64,000 nucleotides of DNA, from assembly GCA_021846275.1 (NCBI GenBank), contig JAJZBZ010000008.1, positions 50,092 through 114,091 on the forward strand, read 5' to 3'. The notes beneath the pieces were generated by a model. The model saw only the letters and a list, made by a program, of their open reading frames with translations. It had not been told where the DNA came from and ran no database searches. Within the stretch, counting starts at the first letter, position 1. Every line of letters starts with the position of its first letter. This DNA comes from Acidobacteriota bacterium. GTDB lineage: Bacteria > Acidobacteriota > Terriglobia > Terriglobales > Acidobacteriaceae. Positions 10,152-20,053 of the stretch are shown in pieces. The translations under genes and the position numbers were made by a program.

Positions 10152-10264
10152 GCTGATTCTGGCGGGTCGGTCACCGTGCATCCGGCGCAATGTGTTTGCT
10201 GTCTCCTGCGCGGCGACGATACAACCATAGTTCCGCCTTCTGCTTCACAGCTTGTGTCTGCCCT

Positions 10265-10555
10265 ATGAGTCCTTTTCGACAAATGCGTGCCTCCCGCATG
10301 CCTCCGCCGGGCGAAACCGGACAAGAGGCGCTCTATCTTCGCTCGTTGAGCGAGAGGCACATTTCCATCACCGTGCTGCTGCGCGATGGCGAGTCTGTCA
10401 CTGGCTGGATCGAGTATTTTGACGACGGCATGATCCGTCTCACGCGCGAGAATCTGCCCAATCTCTTCATTTATAAGCACCAGATTCGTTCCATCACTGA
10501 GGCGGGCCATCGCCGACTGATTCGCAATCCGGCCAATCCGCAGGAGGAAGCTTGA
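10265..10555 (+). CDS. Hfq-like RNA chaperone (LSm fold)
   Basis: 96-residue protein. After a Pro-rich leader of about 20 residues, it aligns by eye with Hfq: YLRSLSERHISITVLLRDGESV (Sm1), GWIEYFDDGMIRL and the Sm2 hallmark FIYKHQIRSI. Family members form hexameric rings that pair sRNAs with mRNAs. The YKH motif is intact; the residue matching Gln8 of E. coli Hfq appears replaced. ATG 10265 is chosen; ATG 10283 is possible. The stop overlaps the next gene by TTGA, so the two are probably co-translated. Confidence 0.78.
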   Translation: MSPFRQMRASRMPPPGETGQEALYLRSLSERHISITVLLRDGESVTGWIEYFDDGMIRLTRENLPNLFIYKHQIRSITEAGHRRLIRNPANPQEEA

Positions 10556-11484
10556 ACGCGCTGCTTCCTGATCGCTCTGCCACAGAGTTCACCTGGGTGC
10601 GCGACGTGGCGGAGATCGCAGTGGAGGCGGGAAGCCAGCTTCGCCGGTTTTTCGAGGCCGGTGTCGCCACGGAATACAAGGGCGAGGTCGATCTGGTCAC
10701 AATTGCCGATCGTACCGTTGAAGCCTATCTGCGCCGTGCGCTGATGGACAGGTTTCCGACACACGGAGTCTTTGGCGAAGAGGGAACGCGCGACCGCCTG
10801 GACGCGGAGTTTCGCTGGTACGTCGATCCGCTGGATGGCACGACAAACTTCGCTCACGGCTTTCCTCATTTCTGCGTCTCGCTGGGTCTGGAAAAACAAT
10901 CTCCGGAACAGCGAGCGCCGGAAATGCCTGCGAACGAGGATGGTCCCATCGTCGCCGCCGTCATCTACGACCCGATGCGCGAGGAGCTGTTCGTGGCCGA
11001 GGCGGGCAAAGGCGCGTGGCGCAACGGGCAGCGCATGGCCGTCTCCGCCACGCCACATCTGGCGGAGTCGCTGGTTGCCACCGGCTTTCCCAGCCGCAAG
11101 CGTCACTCCAATCCAAACATCCACTTCTATCATGAGTTCACCCTCCGCTCTCACGGTGTGCGTCGCGCCGGTTCCGCGGCGCTCGACCTCGCTTACGTTG
11201 CCTCCGCACGGCTGGAGGCTTTCTGGGAGTTTCATCTCAACCCTTGGGACACGGCGGCTGGTTATCTGCTGGTCGAGGAGGCCGGAGGTTGTGTTTCCAC
11301 CTTCGACGGCGCGCCGCGCAGACTCGACAGCCGGGAGGTGCTGGCCAGCAACGGACACATCCATGCCGAGCTGCTGGAGACCTTTGAACGGCTGTTTTCC
11401 GGCAGGGATCTTGATCCGATTGCATCGCCAGCCGCGTACGCCGCGCGCCACCGTGCCGCGCAAATCGAGAGCCGCGAAGCCTGA
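10552..11484 (+). CDS. Inositol monophosphatase-family phosphatase
   Basis: 310-residue Mg-dependent sugar-phosphate phosphatase. Metal-site motifs are present: GEEG at about 75-78, DPLDGTTNF at 92-100, and NPWDTAAGYLLVEEAGG in the C-terminal half. The substrate could be inositol phosphate, histidinol phosphate or a related compound and cannot be settled from sequence. The TTG start at 10552 is backed by AGGAGG at 10542-10547 and overlaps the Hfq-like stop. Confidence 0.88.
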   Translation: MNALLPDRSATEFTWVRDVAEIAVEAGSQLRRFFEAGVATEYKGEVDLVTIADRTVEAYLRRALMDRFPTHGVFGEEGTRDRLDAEFRWYVDPLDGTTNFAHGFPHFCVSLGLEKQSPEQRAPEMPANEDGPIVAAVIYDPMREELFVAEAGKGAWRNGQRMAVSATPHLAESLVATGFPSRKRHSNPNIHFYHEFTLRSHGVRRAGSAALDLAYVASARLEAFWEFHLNPWDTAAGYLLVEEAGGCVSTFDGAPRRLDSREVLASNGHIHAELLETFERLFSGRDLDPIASPAAYAARHRAAQIESREA

Positions 11485-11582
11485 GCGAAGCAAAGATTTT
11501 CTCTCCTCAGGCGCGTTTTTAACCCCTCTGCCTGTTGTGCTACCATTTGGCTGGCAGAACAACTCCACGGAGAGCTAACTTT

Positions 11583-11843
11583 ATGGCATACGTCATTGCA
11601 GAACCCTGTATCGGCACCAAGGACACCGCCTGTGTGGACGCCTGTCCCGTCGATTGCATCCACCCCAAAAAAGACGAGGACGCGCACGGCGGAGTCGATC
11701 AGCTTTTCATCGATCCGGTTGAGTGCATCGACTGCGGCGCATGCGTTCCCGCCTGCCCGGTTTCGGCCATCTTTGCCGCCGATGATCTGCCGGAAAAGTG
11801 GGCCCATTTTTCGCAGAAGAACGCCGAGCACTACGGTCGGTAG
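11583..11843 (+). CDS. fdxA: 7Fe ferredoxin (3Fe-4S/4Fe-4S)
   Basis: 86-residue ferredoxin. The first cluster motif is CIGTKDTACVDACPVDCI (Cys-x7-Cys-x3-CP), the FdxA pattern that gives a 3Fe-4S plus one Cys to the second cluster; the second is CIDCGACVPACPVSAI. It is a soluble low-potential electron carrier. ATG 11583 follows GGAGAG at 11569-11574. A strong terminator follows. Confidence 0.93.
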   Translation: MAYVIAEPCIGTKDTACVDACPVDCIHPKKDEDAHGGVDQLFIDPVECIDCGACVPACPVSAIFAADDLPEKWAHFSQKNAEHYGR

Positions 11844-11889
11844 TTCTCACTTCGCTCGCGTTTCAATGGCTCTGCCAATCAGGGGCCAC

Positions 11890-11925
11890 AAAGCGCGCAG
11901 TCAGCAATGACTGCGCGCTTTTTCC
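11890..11925 (+). terminator. Rho-independent terminator after ferredoxin
   Basis: A perfect 14-bp stem (11890-11903 with 11908-11921), a GCAA tetraloop and a T run follow the ferredoxin gene by about 45 bp. It separates the ferredoxin transcript from recO. Confidence 0.92.
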
Positions 11926-11961
11926 TTGCAATCGCTTCCTGCGAGGATCGGAAAGCGCTCC

Positions 11962-12747
11962 ATGTCATTTACCAGTGACGCCATCGTTCTGCGCACCTGG
12001 CCGGTGAACGAAGCTGACCTGATCGTCAGCTTTCTCACGCGCGACCACGGCAAGCTCAAAGGCGTGGCCAAGGCCGCGATGAAGAGCCGTCGCCGCTTCG
12101 GCGGTTCGCTGGAGATGATGACCCAGGTGCGCGCCACCTTCGTCGAGCGGCCACGGCACGAACTGGTGCGCATCGACCACTTCGATCTTGTCGCATCGCC
12201 GTTGCGTCTGCCCACCAGCTATGCGCGCATGACCGCCCTCAGTTTTTTTGCCGAGGTCGTCGAGGAGTCGCTGCCAGACCGAAATCCGGAGGAAGTGGCG
12301 TTTCGCCTGCTCGCCGCCGTGCTCGATCACTCGGTCGAGGAGCGGCTCTGGCTCGCCATCACCTATTTCTCGCTGTGGATGACACGGCTGATGGGATGGC
12401 TGCCGGAACTCAGCCATTGCGCCGTTTGTCGGGAGTCGCTGCTTGACGTCGGCGGCTGGTTTCATCCCGGCGCGGATGGTCTCCATTGCGCGCAGCATCG
12501 ACAGCCTTCCAGCGGCGCGCTCGTCGCTGAGTCGCTTCATCTGGCGCAGCGCATTCTGCGTTGCCCCATCGCCGAGCTTGCGGCGCAGCCATGGAGTGCG
12601 CGGACGGCCGCCGATCTTCGGCGATTCGTCATTCAGTCTCTGGAGCGGCATCTGGAGCGGCGTCTGCGATCCGCCGAAGCGTTGCGCCGCATGGCGACGA
12701 GCGGCTCGACGCGCGTCCAGAGGCCCGTCGCGACTACGTTAGAATGA
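11962..12747 (+). CDS. recO: DNA repair protein RecO
   Basis: 261-residue RecFOR mediator that loads RecA on SSB-coated DNA. The N-terminal OB-fold reads [30 protein letters not shown], the usual RecO opening. The C-terminal part has the zinc site [10 protein letters not shown]...GLHC. ATG 11962 is chosen because the OB-fold starts there; the frame is open 12 codons upstream. The C-terminus is basic. Confidence 0.92.
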   Translation: MSFTSDAIVLRTWPVNEADLIVSFLTRDHGKLKGVAKAAMKSRRRFGGSLEMMTQVRATFVERPRHELVRIDHFDLVASPLRLPTSYARMTALSFFAEVVEESLPDRNPEEVAFRLLAAVLDHSVEERLWLAITYFSLWMTRLMGWLPELSHCAVCRESLLDVGGWFHPGADGLHCAQHRQPSSGALVAESLHLAQRILRCPIAELAAQPWSARTAADLRRFVIQSLERHLERRLRSAEALRRMATSGSTRVQRPVATTLE

Positions 12748-12778
12748 GTTCAATCGACACGTGGTGACAGAACCTTTC

Positions 12779-13759
12779 ATGCCCGCTTCCATATCCCACT
12801 CGGATTCGCTTGTCGCCGATCCCGCTGATCGGCAACCGCTCACCTTTCAGGAACTGCTCTTTCGCCTGCAAACCTTCTGGGCCTCGCGCGGCTGCGTCCT
12901 GCAGCAGCCTTATGACGTGGAGGTTGGCGCGGGAACGATGGCTCCGGAGACGTTTCTGCGCGTCCTCGGCCCGCGACCCTATCGCGTCGGCTATGCGCAG
13001 CCCTCGCGCCGACCGGCCGATGGTCGCTACGGCGAAAACCCGAACCGGCTCTTCAAGCACACGCAGTTCCAGCTCATCCTCAAGCCGCCGCCAGACAACA
13101 TTCAGGAGATGTATCTCCAGTCGCTCTCGGCCATCGGCATCGACCTGCGCCGACACGATCTCAAATTTGAAGAGGACAACTGGGAGTCGCCCACGCTCGG
13201 AGCATGGGGCATCGGCTGGCAGGTCATGCTCGACGGGCTGGAGATCACGCAGTTCACCTATTTCCAGCAGTGCGGCGGCATCGATCTCGACCCGATGACG
13301 GCGGAAATTACCTACGGGCTGGAGCGCATCGCGGCGTTTCTTCAGGACGTGGATTCGATCTACGATATCGTCTGGATGCGCGACCCGGCCACCGGCGCGG
13401 TCATTCGCTACGGCGACATTCGCCTCGAAGACGAGCTTCAATTTTCCGTCTACAACTTCGAATACGCCGACGTGGGAAAACTCTGGGAGCATCTGCGGCT
13501 CTATGAGGCCGAGTGCCAGTCGCTCATCGACGGCGCACGCACGCTGGCTGACTCCGAAGACACCACCCAGATTCGCCGCTATCCGCTGCTCGGCGCCTTC
13601 GACCTCTGCCTGAAGTGTTCGCACCTCTTCAATCTTCTGGATGCGCGCGGAGCCATCTCCGTCACCGAGCGCGTCGGCGTCATCGCACGCATCCGCGCGC
13701 TTGCCGTGGGCGTTGCGCGCGCTTATACAACGCAGCAGTCGGCGGCTGGAAAAGAGTAA
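12779..13759 (+). CDS. glyQ: Glycyl-tRNA synthetase alpha subunit
   Basis: 326-residue catalytic class II subunit of the alpha2beta2 enzyme. It contains [41 protein letters not shown], the motif 2 region [40 protein letters not shown] and [13 protein letters not shown] 12779 is used; GTG 12761 in the same frame is possible. glyS begins 5 nt after its stop, so both subunits come from one mRNA. Confidence 0.96.
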   Translation: MPASISHSDSLVADPADRQPLTFQELLFRLQTFWASRGCVLQQPYDVEVGAGTMAPETFLRVLGPRPYRVGYAQPSRRPADGRYGENPNRLFKHTQFQLILKPPPDNIQEMYLQSLSAIGIDLRRHDLKFEEDNWESPTLGAWGIGWQVMLDGLEITQFTYFQQCGGIDLDPMTAEITYGLERIAAFLQDVDSIYDIVWMRDPATGAVIRYGDIRLEDELQFSVYNFEYADVGKLWEHLRLYEAECQSLIDGARTLADSEDTTQIRRYPLLGAFDLCLKCSHLFNLLDARGAISVTERVGVIARIRALAVGVARAYTTQQSAAGKE

Positions 13760-13764
13760 GAGCG

Positions 13765-15843
13765 ATGCCTGATTTTTTGCTTGAAATTGGCCTGGAAGAG
13801 ATTCCCGCGCGCATGATCGCCGCCGCCGAGCAAGACATTCGTGAACTTGTTAAAGCGCTGCTCGGCGATGCGCGTCTGCTGCACGCCGAGTCGTCCGTCA
13901 CGGCATACTCGACGCCGCGCAGGCTCGCCGTGCTCGTCACCGGAGTGATCGCGAAGCAGCCCGACGCGGAAGAGGAACTCATCGGGCCATCATGGAAGAT
14001 GGCCTGGCAACAGGATGCCTGGACGGCGGCTGCGCTGGCCTTTGCGCGCAAAGTGGGTGTCTCCGCCGATGCGCTGCGCAAGGTCACCACGCCCAAAGGC
14101 GAGTACATCGGAGCCACAGTCCAGCGCAAAGGCGAGTCCGCAGCGACGATCCTGTCCGCGCGCCTGCCGGAGCTGATCGCCGGGCTGTCCTGGCCGAAAA
14201 GCATGTACTGGCGCGCAGGCAAGCCGGAGCGCTTCGTGCGTCCTGTGCGCTGGCTCGTCGCCATGCTTGACGCGGAGGTGGTTTCTGTCGATTTTGCCGG
14301 CCAGTCCTCGTCATCCTCCAGTCGTGGACACCGCATTCTGCACGGCGATGCGCCCGTCGTCCTGCCGCGCGCCAATGCTTACGCGGAGACGCTGCAAAAG
14401 GCTTTTGTCCTGGTCGATTCCGCTGAGCGCCGCCACCGCATTCGCAAGGCTCTGGACCGCGTGACGCGCACCATTCCCGGCGCGCGCTGGCGCGAGGATG
14501 AAGAGCTTGTCGAGACCGTCGTTCACCTGACCGAGTGGCCGACGGTGCTGCTCGGCGGGTTCGAGGCGGAGTATCTTGCCTTGCCACAGGAAGTGCTCGT
14601 CACCGTCATGCGCGACCACCAGAAATACTTTGCCGTCGAGAGCGCGGATGGTTTGCTTCTGCCGCACTTCCTCACCGTGCTCAATACCGAGGTCGATGCC
14701 GAGGGCGAGGCGATCATCCGCCACGGCAATGAGCGTGTGCTGCGTTCGCGCTTCAAGGACGCGCAGTTCTTCTGGGACGCCGACCAGAAAACTCCGCTCG
14801 CCGAGCGCGTCGGAATGCTGCGCGCCGTCACCTTCCAGAAAGATCTAGGCAGCTATCACTGGAAGACAGAGCAGAATCTCGCTATCGCGGAAGCGATCTG
14901 CAAAATTCTGGCGTATCGTGGCAAGGTCTTCGACAAAGCTGCTCTGCTCAAGGCTGTTCTGCTTGCCAAAACCGATCTCACTTCGGAACTGGTGAAGGAG
15001 TTCACGGAGTTGCAGGGCATCGTTGGCGGACTCTACGCACGTGCGCAGGGGCTGGGCGAAACGATTGCGTCGGCCATCTATTCGCAATACATGCCCGCTT
15101 CGATGGAGGATGCAATTCCGTCCACGATTGAGGCGCAGATTCTCGGCCTCGCGGATCGCATCCAGACAATCTCGTCGATGTTCTCGATCGGCAACATTCC
15201 CGCTGGATCGCGCGACCCCTTCGCGCTGCGCCGCGCAGGCAACGCCATCGTGCGCATCCTCGCGGAGTCCGCGCTGCCGCTGAAGATTTCCGAACTGATT
15301 GCCGCCGCTGGTCAGGCCGAGGATCGCGTCGCGCCGTTTCTGCGTGAGCGGCTCAGCTTCTATCTGCGCGATGTGAAAGGCTACGCGTACGACGTGGTCG
15401 CGGCGGTGATGGCTGCTGATGCTGACGATGTGTCGGATGCCTGCGCGCGTTGCGAAGCGTTGCAGGCTGTACGCACATCAACAGATTTCATCGCCGTCGC
15501 GGCGGCATACAAACGCATCCGAAACATTCTCGATCAGGCGCGCGCTGCGGGAATCGTCTGGTCATCTGCTGACGAAACGCTGCTCGTTGAGCCGGAAGAA
15601 AGAGCGCTTCACGCTGCTTCGGTGCAGCTTGCGGCGCAGGTGGGCGAACTGCGCGCCGGTCACGAATACAGGCGGGCGCTGGAGCGGATTGCAGGGCTTG
15701 CGCCGGTGGTCGATGCGTTTTTCACCAGAATCATGGTCATGGCCCCGGAGCCATCGCTGCGCTCTGCGCGTCTGCGCCTCATCGAATCGCTGCTTGCCAG
15801 CATCTCCGGCATTGCTGATTTCGCTGAGATCGTGATCGCATAG
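13765..15843 (+). CDS. glyS: Glycyl-tRNA synthetase beta subunit
   Basis: 692-residue tRNA-recognition subunit. It opens with PDFLLEIGLEEIPARMIAAAE, then VYSTPRRLAVLV-like TAYSTPRRLAVLVTG, ELIGPSWKMAW, MYWRAGKPERFVRPVRW, MRDHQKYFAVES and ends with an anticodon-binding-like helical domain (FFTRIMVMAPEPSLRSARL). Size and motifs are normal. ATG 13765 lies 5 nt after glyQ. Confidence 0.96.
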   Translation: MPDFLLEIGLEEIPARMIAAAEQDIRELVKALLGDARLLHAESSVTAYSTPRRLAVLVTGVIAKQPDAEEELIGPSWKMAWQQDAWTAAALAFARKVGVSADALRKVTTPKGEYIGATVQRKGESAATILSARLPELIAGLSWPKSMYWRAGKPERFVRPVRWLVAMLDAEVVSVDFAGQSSSSSSRGHRILHGDAPVVLPRANAYAETLQKAFVLVDSAERRHRIRKALDRVTRTIPGARWREDEELVETVVHLTEWPTVLLGGFEAEYLALPQEVLVTVMRDHQKYFAVESADGLLLPHFLTVLNTEVDAEGEAIIRHGNERVLRSRFKDAQFFWDADQKTPLAERVGMLRAVTFQKDLGSYHWKTEQNLAIAEAICKILAYRGKVFDKAALLKAVLLAKTDLTSELVKEFTELQGIVGGLYARAQGLGETIASAIYSQYMPASMEDAIPSTIEAQILGLADRIQTISSMFSIGNIPAGSRDPFALRRAGNAIVRILAESALPLKISELIAAAGQAEDRVAPFLRERLSFYLRDVKGYAYDVVAAVMAADADDVSDACARCEALQAVRTSTDFIAVAAAYKRIRNILDQARAAGIVWSSADETLLVEPEERALHAASVQLAAQVGELRAGHEYRRALERIAGLAPVVDAFFTRIMVMAPEPSLRSARLRLIESLLASISGIADFAEIVIA

Positions 15844-15995
15844 AACTGTTGCGACGAGGATCGATGGAATCAGGCGCGGGCTGCTTGAAGCATGCCGCGC
15901 CGCTCGAGCCAATCCGTTCGCGGCAAGTTACGCGCGGCAAGGTACACATCAACGGACGTGCTCGCTGTCTGCGCAACCGTTACAATGAGAGTGCC

Positions 15996-16622
15996 ATGTC
16001 CGACACCATTTCCCTCAGCTTGTGGTATCCGCAACTGCGCATGGAGGCGCTGGAGGAAAAGCTGCATCAGATTCTGGCGCAGTTCGCCGCACACGGCGGC
16101 GAACCGGGTGTTTTTTCGGTCACCGTGTGGCCGGTGAACTGGCGCGAGGCCGCGTCGTTTCAGGAGATTTATGGCGCAGGCGAGCATGCGGCAAAGATCG
16201 ACTACGCAGTCGCTCAGGCGCTCGAACTCTTTCACCCCGACGACGCCTGTGAGTTTCAGATTGGATGGAATCTCTGGGAGCCGAATGACTCGCCGGATTC
16301 CGAGTCACGGGACGCAGAAGCCCGTTGGACGCGCCGTCGCAGACTCGTGCGCGTGATCGCCTACGGGCCGGAGTTTGACGAAGGCGCGTGGACGCAGGAC
16401 GGGCATGTTCGCATTGATTTCGGCAGCGACCAGGCATTCCTTCAGGAAGAGATGGACCTCGATGAGCTTGCGCTCGCTCGCATCGAGGAGAATATTCGCC
16501 AACTGATTGCTCTCGTCGAGTCGCTGCAAACAGAGACGGAGCCATCCTCGCGGCTGCTCTGGTCCGAACTCGGTGAGTCGCTCGCGGCGCGACTTCAGCA
16601 GCGCCTGAATCGCGTTCACTAG
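15996..16622 (+). CDS. Conserved-looking hypothetical protein, acidic and Trp-rich
   Basis: 208 residues starting MSDTISLSLWYPQLRMEALEE, with no signal peptide or TM segment. It contains VFSVTVWPVNWREAASFQEIY and FQIGWNLWEP, is rich in Trp, Glu and Asp, and ends in a helical region (EENIRQLIALVESLQ). No family is recognised. The upstream frame is open to 15849 but a TACAAT hexamer (15981-15986) lies 9 nt before ATG 15996, supporting this start and perhaps a very short leader. It stands between glyS and the Lpt genes. Confidence 0.7.
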   Translation: MSDTISLSLWYPQLRMEALEEKLHQILAQFAAHGGEPGVFSVTVWPVNWREAASFQEIYGAGEHAAKIDYAVAQALELFHPDDACEFQIGWNLWEPNDSPDSESRDAEARWTRRRRLVRVIAYGPEFDEGAWTQDGHVRIDFGSDQAFLQEEMDLDELALARIEENIRQLIALVESLQTETEPSSRLLWSELGESLAARLQQRLNRVH

Positions 16623-16640
16623 GCAGCGCGTGCAACGTTC

Positions 16641-19130
16641 ATGAAGCCCATTCTCAGCATCGAGCGCACACGCAACATTCTTCTCGTTGCCGGCCTGCTG
16701 ATTTTTCTTGCCGTGGTCGCTTTCCTGCTCTCCGGGCGGTGGCGTCGTCGCGCATTGCTTCAGGATCTGCCGCATCGTCTCGGCGCGGACATTCAGTTGC
16801 AAGCCAATCAGTTTGACTACACCCAGACGCGACGTGGAAAAACGCTCTTTCACATTCACGCCGAGCGAGCCGAGCAGACGCGCACCAGCGGCGAAACCGT
16901 TCTCCATCACGTTCACATCGAGTTCTACAATCCGCAGGGACAGCGCGAAGACACGATCGCCGGTGACGAATTTCAATACAACCAGTCCACGGGCAAGGCC
17001 GTTGCGCAGGGAGCGGTTGAAATCAACGTGCGCAATCCCGCCACCACGACGACCGAGTCCGATGCTCCTTCCGTGCGCATTCGCACCAGCGGGCTGACAT
17101 TTGATCAAAAAAGCGAGGTCGCAACCACGAGCCAGCATCTTGATTTCCTGCTTCCGCAGGGCACGGGTTCTGCCACCGGCGCGATCTATGACGCGGCCAA
17201 CGGGAAACTGGTCCTGCAATCGAACGTGAAGGCGCAGATCAACCAGCGTGGCACGCCCGTTGCCATCAATGCGGATCATGCAGAGATGCAGCGCGCCGCA
17301 CAGATTGCGGACATGAGCAACATGAGCGTGCGTTATCCGTCGGGTTCGGCGACTGGAGGTCTTGCACATATTGTGTTTCGCAAGGATGGCTCCATCAATT
17401 CGCTGAATGCAAGCGATGGCGTTCGCATGCAATCCGCCGATGGAGCCGTGGCCCAGTCGCAGCAGGCAGTCTTTCAGTTCAATGCAAAGAGCCAGCCTGC
17501 CAGCGGCGTGATGTCGGGAGGCACGCAGTTTCTTTTGAATCGTGAGCAACAGTTGGTAAAAGCCTCGTCGCCGCGGGCCACGCTGCAATTCGACCATGCT
17601 GGCTTACTGCAACATGTGCAACTGCAGAACGGAGCAATCATCGACGACCAGGAAACAGCGCTAGCGAACCGGAAAGGAGTGACGCGCCAGACAAATCTCT
17701 CGCGGGAGTGGCGATCGCAGACGGCGAATCTGCAGTTTGTTTCCATCTCCGGCGCAGGCAAGCTGGCGAAACCGCGCCAGCAGTTACAGCGCATGGATGG
17801 TGACGGCGGCGTGACAGTTACCTCCGTTTCGCGCACTGATGACGAAATGCCGCAAACCTCCACGCTGGTGGCGGACCGTGTCCAGGCGCTGTTTTCTGCC
17901 CAGGGTCAGCTTTCACGCGTGCTTGGCTTCGGCCATGCAAATTTCAGCCAGATCAACGGAGATCAAAAGCAGTTGTCGAGCCAGTGGAACAGCACATCGG
18001 ACACGCTCGACGCTCGCATGATGAACCCTCCTGAGGCAGGCCATCGGACACCGGGCGAAAAATCCATCGCCGGTGTGGGAGCGGACAACAGCCAGATTCA
18101 AAGCATTGTCCAGAGCGGACACGTTCAGATTGCCGCATCGCGCGCGGCTGCTCATCCCGGCCAGCCTGCCACGCACATCCACGCGACAGCCGCGCAGTCC
18201 GTGTATGACGGCACCACTCAGATCGCGCATCTGACCGGTGCGCCTGGAGCGCCGCCGCATCTGGTGGGAGATAACTTCGCGGTGACGGCCACGACCATCG
18301 ATCTGGACCGTGCGCGCCAGAATGCTTACGCGCACAGCGCCGTGCAGGCGACTTGGTTGTTTGCTGCCGACGTGCGGCACGCGCAGGCGACCGGCGACGA
18401 TGCGCAGCCACCTGCGCATATCCTGGCCGAACAGGCGTCCTGGATCGAGGAGACGCAGAAGATGACCTTCACCGGAAGCGCGGCCAGACCTGTCCATCTG
18501 TGGCAAAGCGCAAACTCGATCACCGCGCCGAAGGTTGTTCTGAATCAAAAGTTGCAGACCCTCGATGCCGTCGCCGAAAGCAGCCGGAACCCTGTATTCA
18601 CTGTGCTTGCTGAGGCTCCGGGGAGTAATGAAACCAGACCCGACGCCGAGAAAAAAAAGCGCGCGCCAGTGTCGTCGCTGCTGCGAGTGACCAGCGGCAC
18701 CGTGCATGAGTCCTATGCCGAGGAGCTTGCCGTTTTTTCCACTGGAGTGATGCGCCGAGTCACGGTCGTGACCACCACACCGGATGGTCCCGCGACAATC
18801 CGGGCCAGGCTGGTGCGGGCTTACATGCCCGCCACTCCATCCCCGCGCGGCACAAAGGGATCATCCGCGCTGACCGTCGTGGATCGACTGACGTGCAGCC
18901 GCGATGTGCATTTTCAGTCCCCAGGGCGCGTCGGCAGCGGGGAAACACTGCGCTACACAAGCGGCAACGCAACCGCCGTGCTCGACGGCACCTCGGAGCG
19001 GAATCCAACCTTTACCGATGCTCAGCACGGAACAATCACGGGGCGCGAAATTCAGTTCAATCTGGCGGACAACAGCGTCCGGATACTGGATGCAAGCGGA
19101 ATCACGCATTCCGACAATGCGCACAAGTAG
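16641..19130 (+). CDS. LptC/LptA-like LPS transport fusion protein
   Basis: 829-residue protein with one N-terminal TM helix ([21 protein letters not shown], about 12-32) and a very long periplasmic part. Residues about 45-200 look like LptC ([40 protein letters not shown]). Repeating OstA/LptA-type beta units recur, ending with [33 protein letters not shown]. The role would be bridging LptB2FG to the outer membrane. It directly precedes lptB (53 bp), supporting the assignment. LptC (about 190 aa) and LptA (about 180 aa) are usually separate; this is more than twice their sum. Confidence 0.78.
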   Translation: MKPILSIERTRNILLVAGLLIFLAVVAFLLSGRWRRRALLQDLPHRLGADIQLQANQFDYTQTRRGKTLFHIHAERAEQTRTSGETVLHHVHIEFYNPQGQREDTIAGDEFQYNQSTGKAVAQGAVEINVRNPATTTTESDAPSVRIRTSGLTFDQKSEVATTSQHLDFLLPQGTGSATGAIYDAANGKLVLQSNVKAQINQRGTPVAINADHAEMQRAAQIADMSNMSVRYPSGSATGGLAHIVFRKDGSINSLNASDGVRMQSADGAVAQSQQAVFQFNAKSQPASGVMSGGTQFLLNREQQLVKASSPRATLQFDHAGLLQHVQLQNGAIIDDQETALANRKGVTRQTNLSREWRSQTANLQFVSISGAGKLAKPRQQLQRMDGDGGVTVTSVSRTDDEMPQTSTLVADRVQALFSAQGQLSRVLGFGHANFSQINGDQKQLSSQWNSTSDTLDARMMNPPEAGHRTPGEKSIAGVGADNSQIQSIVQSGHVQIAASRAAAHPGQPATHIHATAAQSVYDGTTQIAHLTGAPGAPPHLVGDNFAVTATTIDLDRARQNAYAHSAVQATWLFAADVRHAQATGDDAQPPAHILAEQASWIEETQKMTFTGSAARPVHLWQSANSITAPKVVLNQKLQTLDAVAESSRNPVFTVLAEAPGSNETRPDAEKKKRAPVSSLLRVTSGTVHESYAEELAVFSTGVMRRVTVVTTTPDGPATIRARLVRAYMPATPSPRGTKGSSALTVVDRLTCSRDVHFQSPGRVGSGETLRYTSGNATAVLDGTSERNPTFTDAQHGTITGREIQFNLADNSVRILDASGITHSDNAHK

Positions 19131-19183
19131 GCCTGCCGACAAAGGTAAACTACATTCGGGAGTCAGCAGGAAGATTCACAACC

Positions 19184-19912
19184 ATGCAAACCCTCACAGC
19201 GGAAAAGATTGCCAAAAGTTACGGTGGGCGTCAGGTGGTCCGTGACGTGAGCGTGCAGATTTCGCGCGGCGAGGTGGTCGGCCTGCTCGGCCCAAACGGT
19301 GCGGGCAAGACGACGAGCTTTTACATGATCGTCGGCCTGGTGCGACCGGACTCCGGCAAGGTGCTGGTCGATGCCGATGAGATCACCCAGGTTCCCATGT
19401 ATCTGCGCGCGCGCAACCACGGCATCAGCTATCTGCCGCAGGAGCCTTCGGTCTTTCGCAAGCTCACCGTCGAGGAAAATATCCTGGCCGTGCTGGAGAA
19501 CCAGCCAATCTCTGATCGCGAGCGCAAGAGCCGCACCGACCGGCTGATCCAGCAGCTCAATCTGCGCCACATCCGCTCCACGCGCGGCTACGCGCTCTCT
19601 GGCGGAGAACGTCGGCGCGTGGAAATCGCGCGCTGCCTTTGCATTCAGCCCAGTTTCCTGCTTCTCGATGAGCCGTTCAGCGGCATCGATCCCATTGCAG
19701 TACTCGATCTGCAGAAGATCATCTTCGACCTGAAGTCGAGCGGCATCGGAATCCTCATCACCGACCACAACGTGCGGGAAACGCTCTCCGTCACGGATCG
19801 CGCCTACATCATCGCAGAGGGGCAAATCTTCCGCACCGGCACTCCGCGCGAACTGGGCGGCGATCCCGATGTACGACGCATTTACCTCGGCGAAGGCTTC
19901 ACGCTGAATTAA
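19184..19912 (+). CDS. lptB: LPS export ABC transporter ATP-binding protein
   Basis: 242-residue cytosolic ATPase. Walker [12 protein letters not shown]-loop [14 protein letters not shown], signature [15 protein letters not shown], Walker [13 protein letters not shown] and H-loop [11 protein letters not shown] are all present; the GIDP and DHNVRETL wording is characteristic of LptB. ATG 19184 ([15 protein letters not shown]) is the start. The order lptC/A-lptB-rpoN matches the enterobacterial arrangement. Confidence 0.96.
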   Translation: MQTLTAEKIAKSYGGRQVVRDVSVQISRGEVVGLLGPNGAGKTTSFYMIVGLVRPDSGKVLVDADEITQVPMYLRARNHGISYLPQEPSVFRKLTVEENILAVLENQPISDRERKSRTDRLIQQLNLRHIRSTRGYALSGGERRRVEIARCLCIQPSFLLLDEPFSGIDPIAVLDLQKIIFDLKSSGIGILITDHNVRETLSVTDRAYIIAEGQIFRTGTPRELGGDPDVRRIYLGEGFTLN

Positions 19913-20053
19913 AGTGAGGTTGTGCCCCGAGTTTAGGCGATTCTCATTTCCACGGCCCCATTCTGGAACACTCTCACCCGATTTCGTGCCCGACGCCTCA
20001 AGTTCCGCAGGCCCGGATTTACACTGGACGTAATTCAAGGCCAGGTCACTCTC

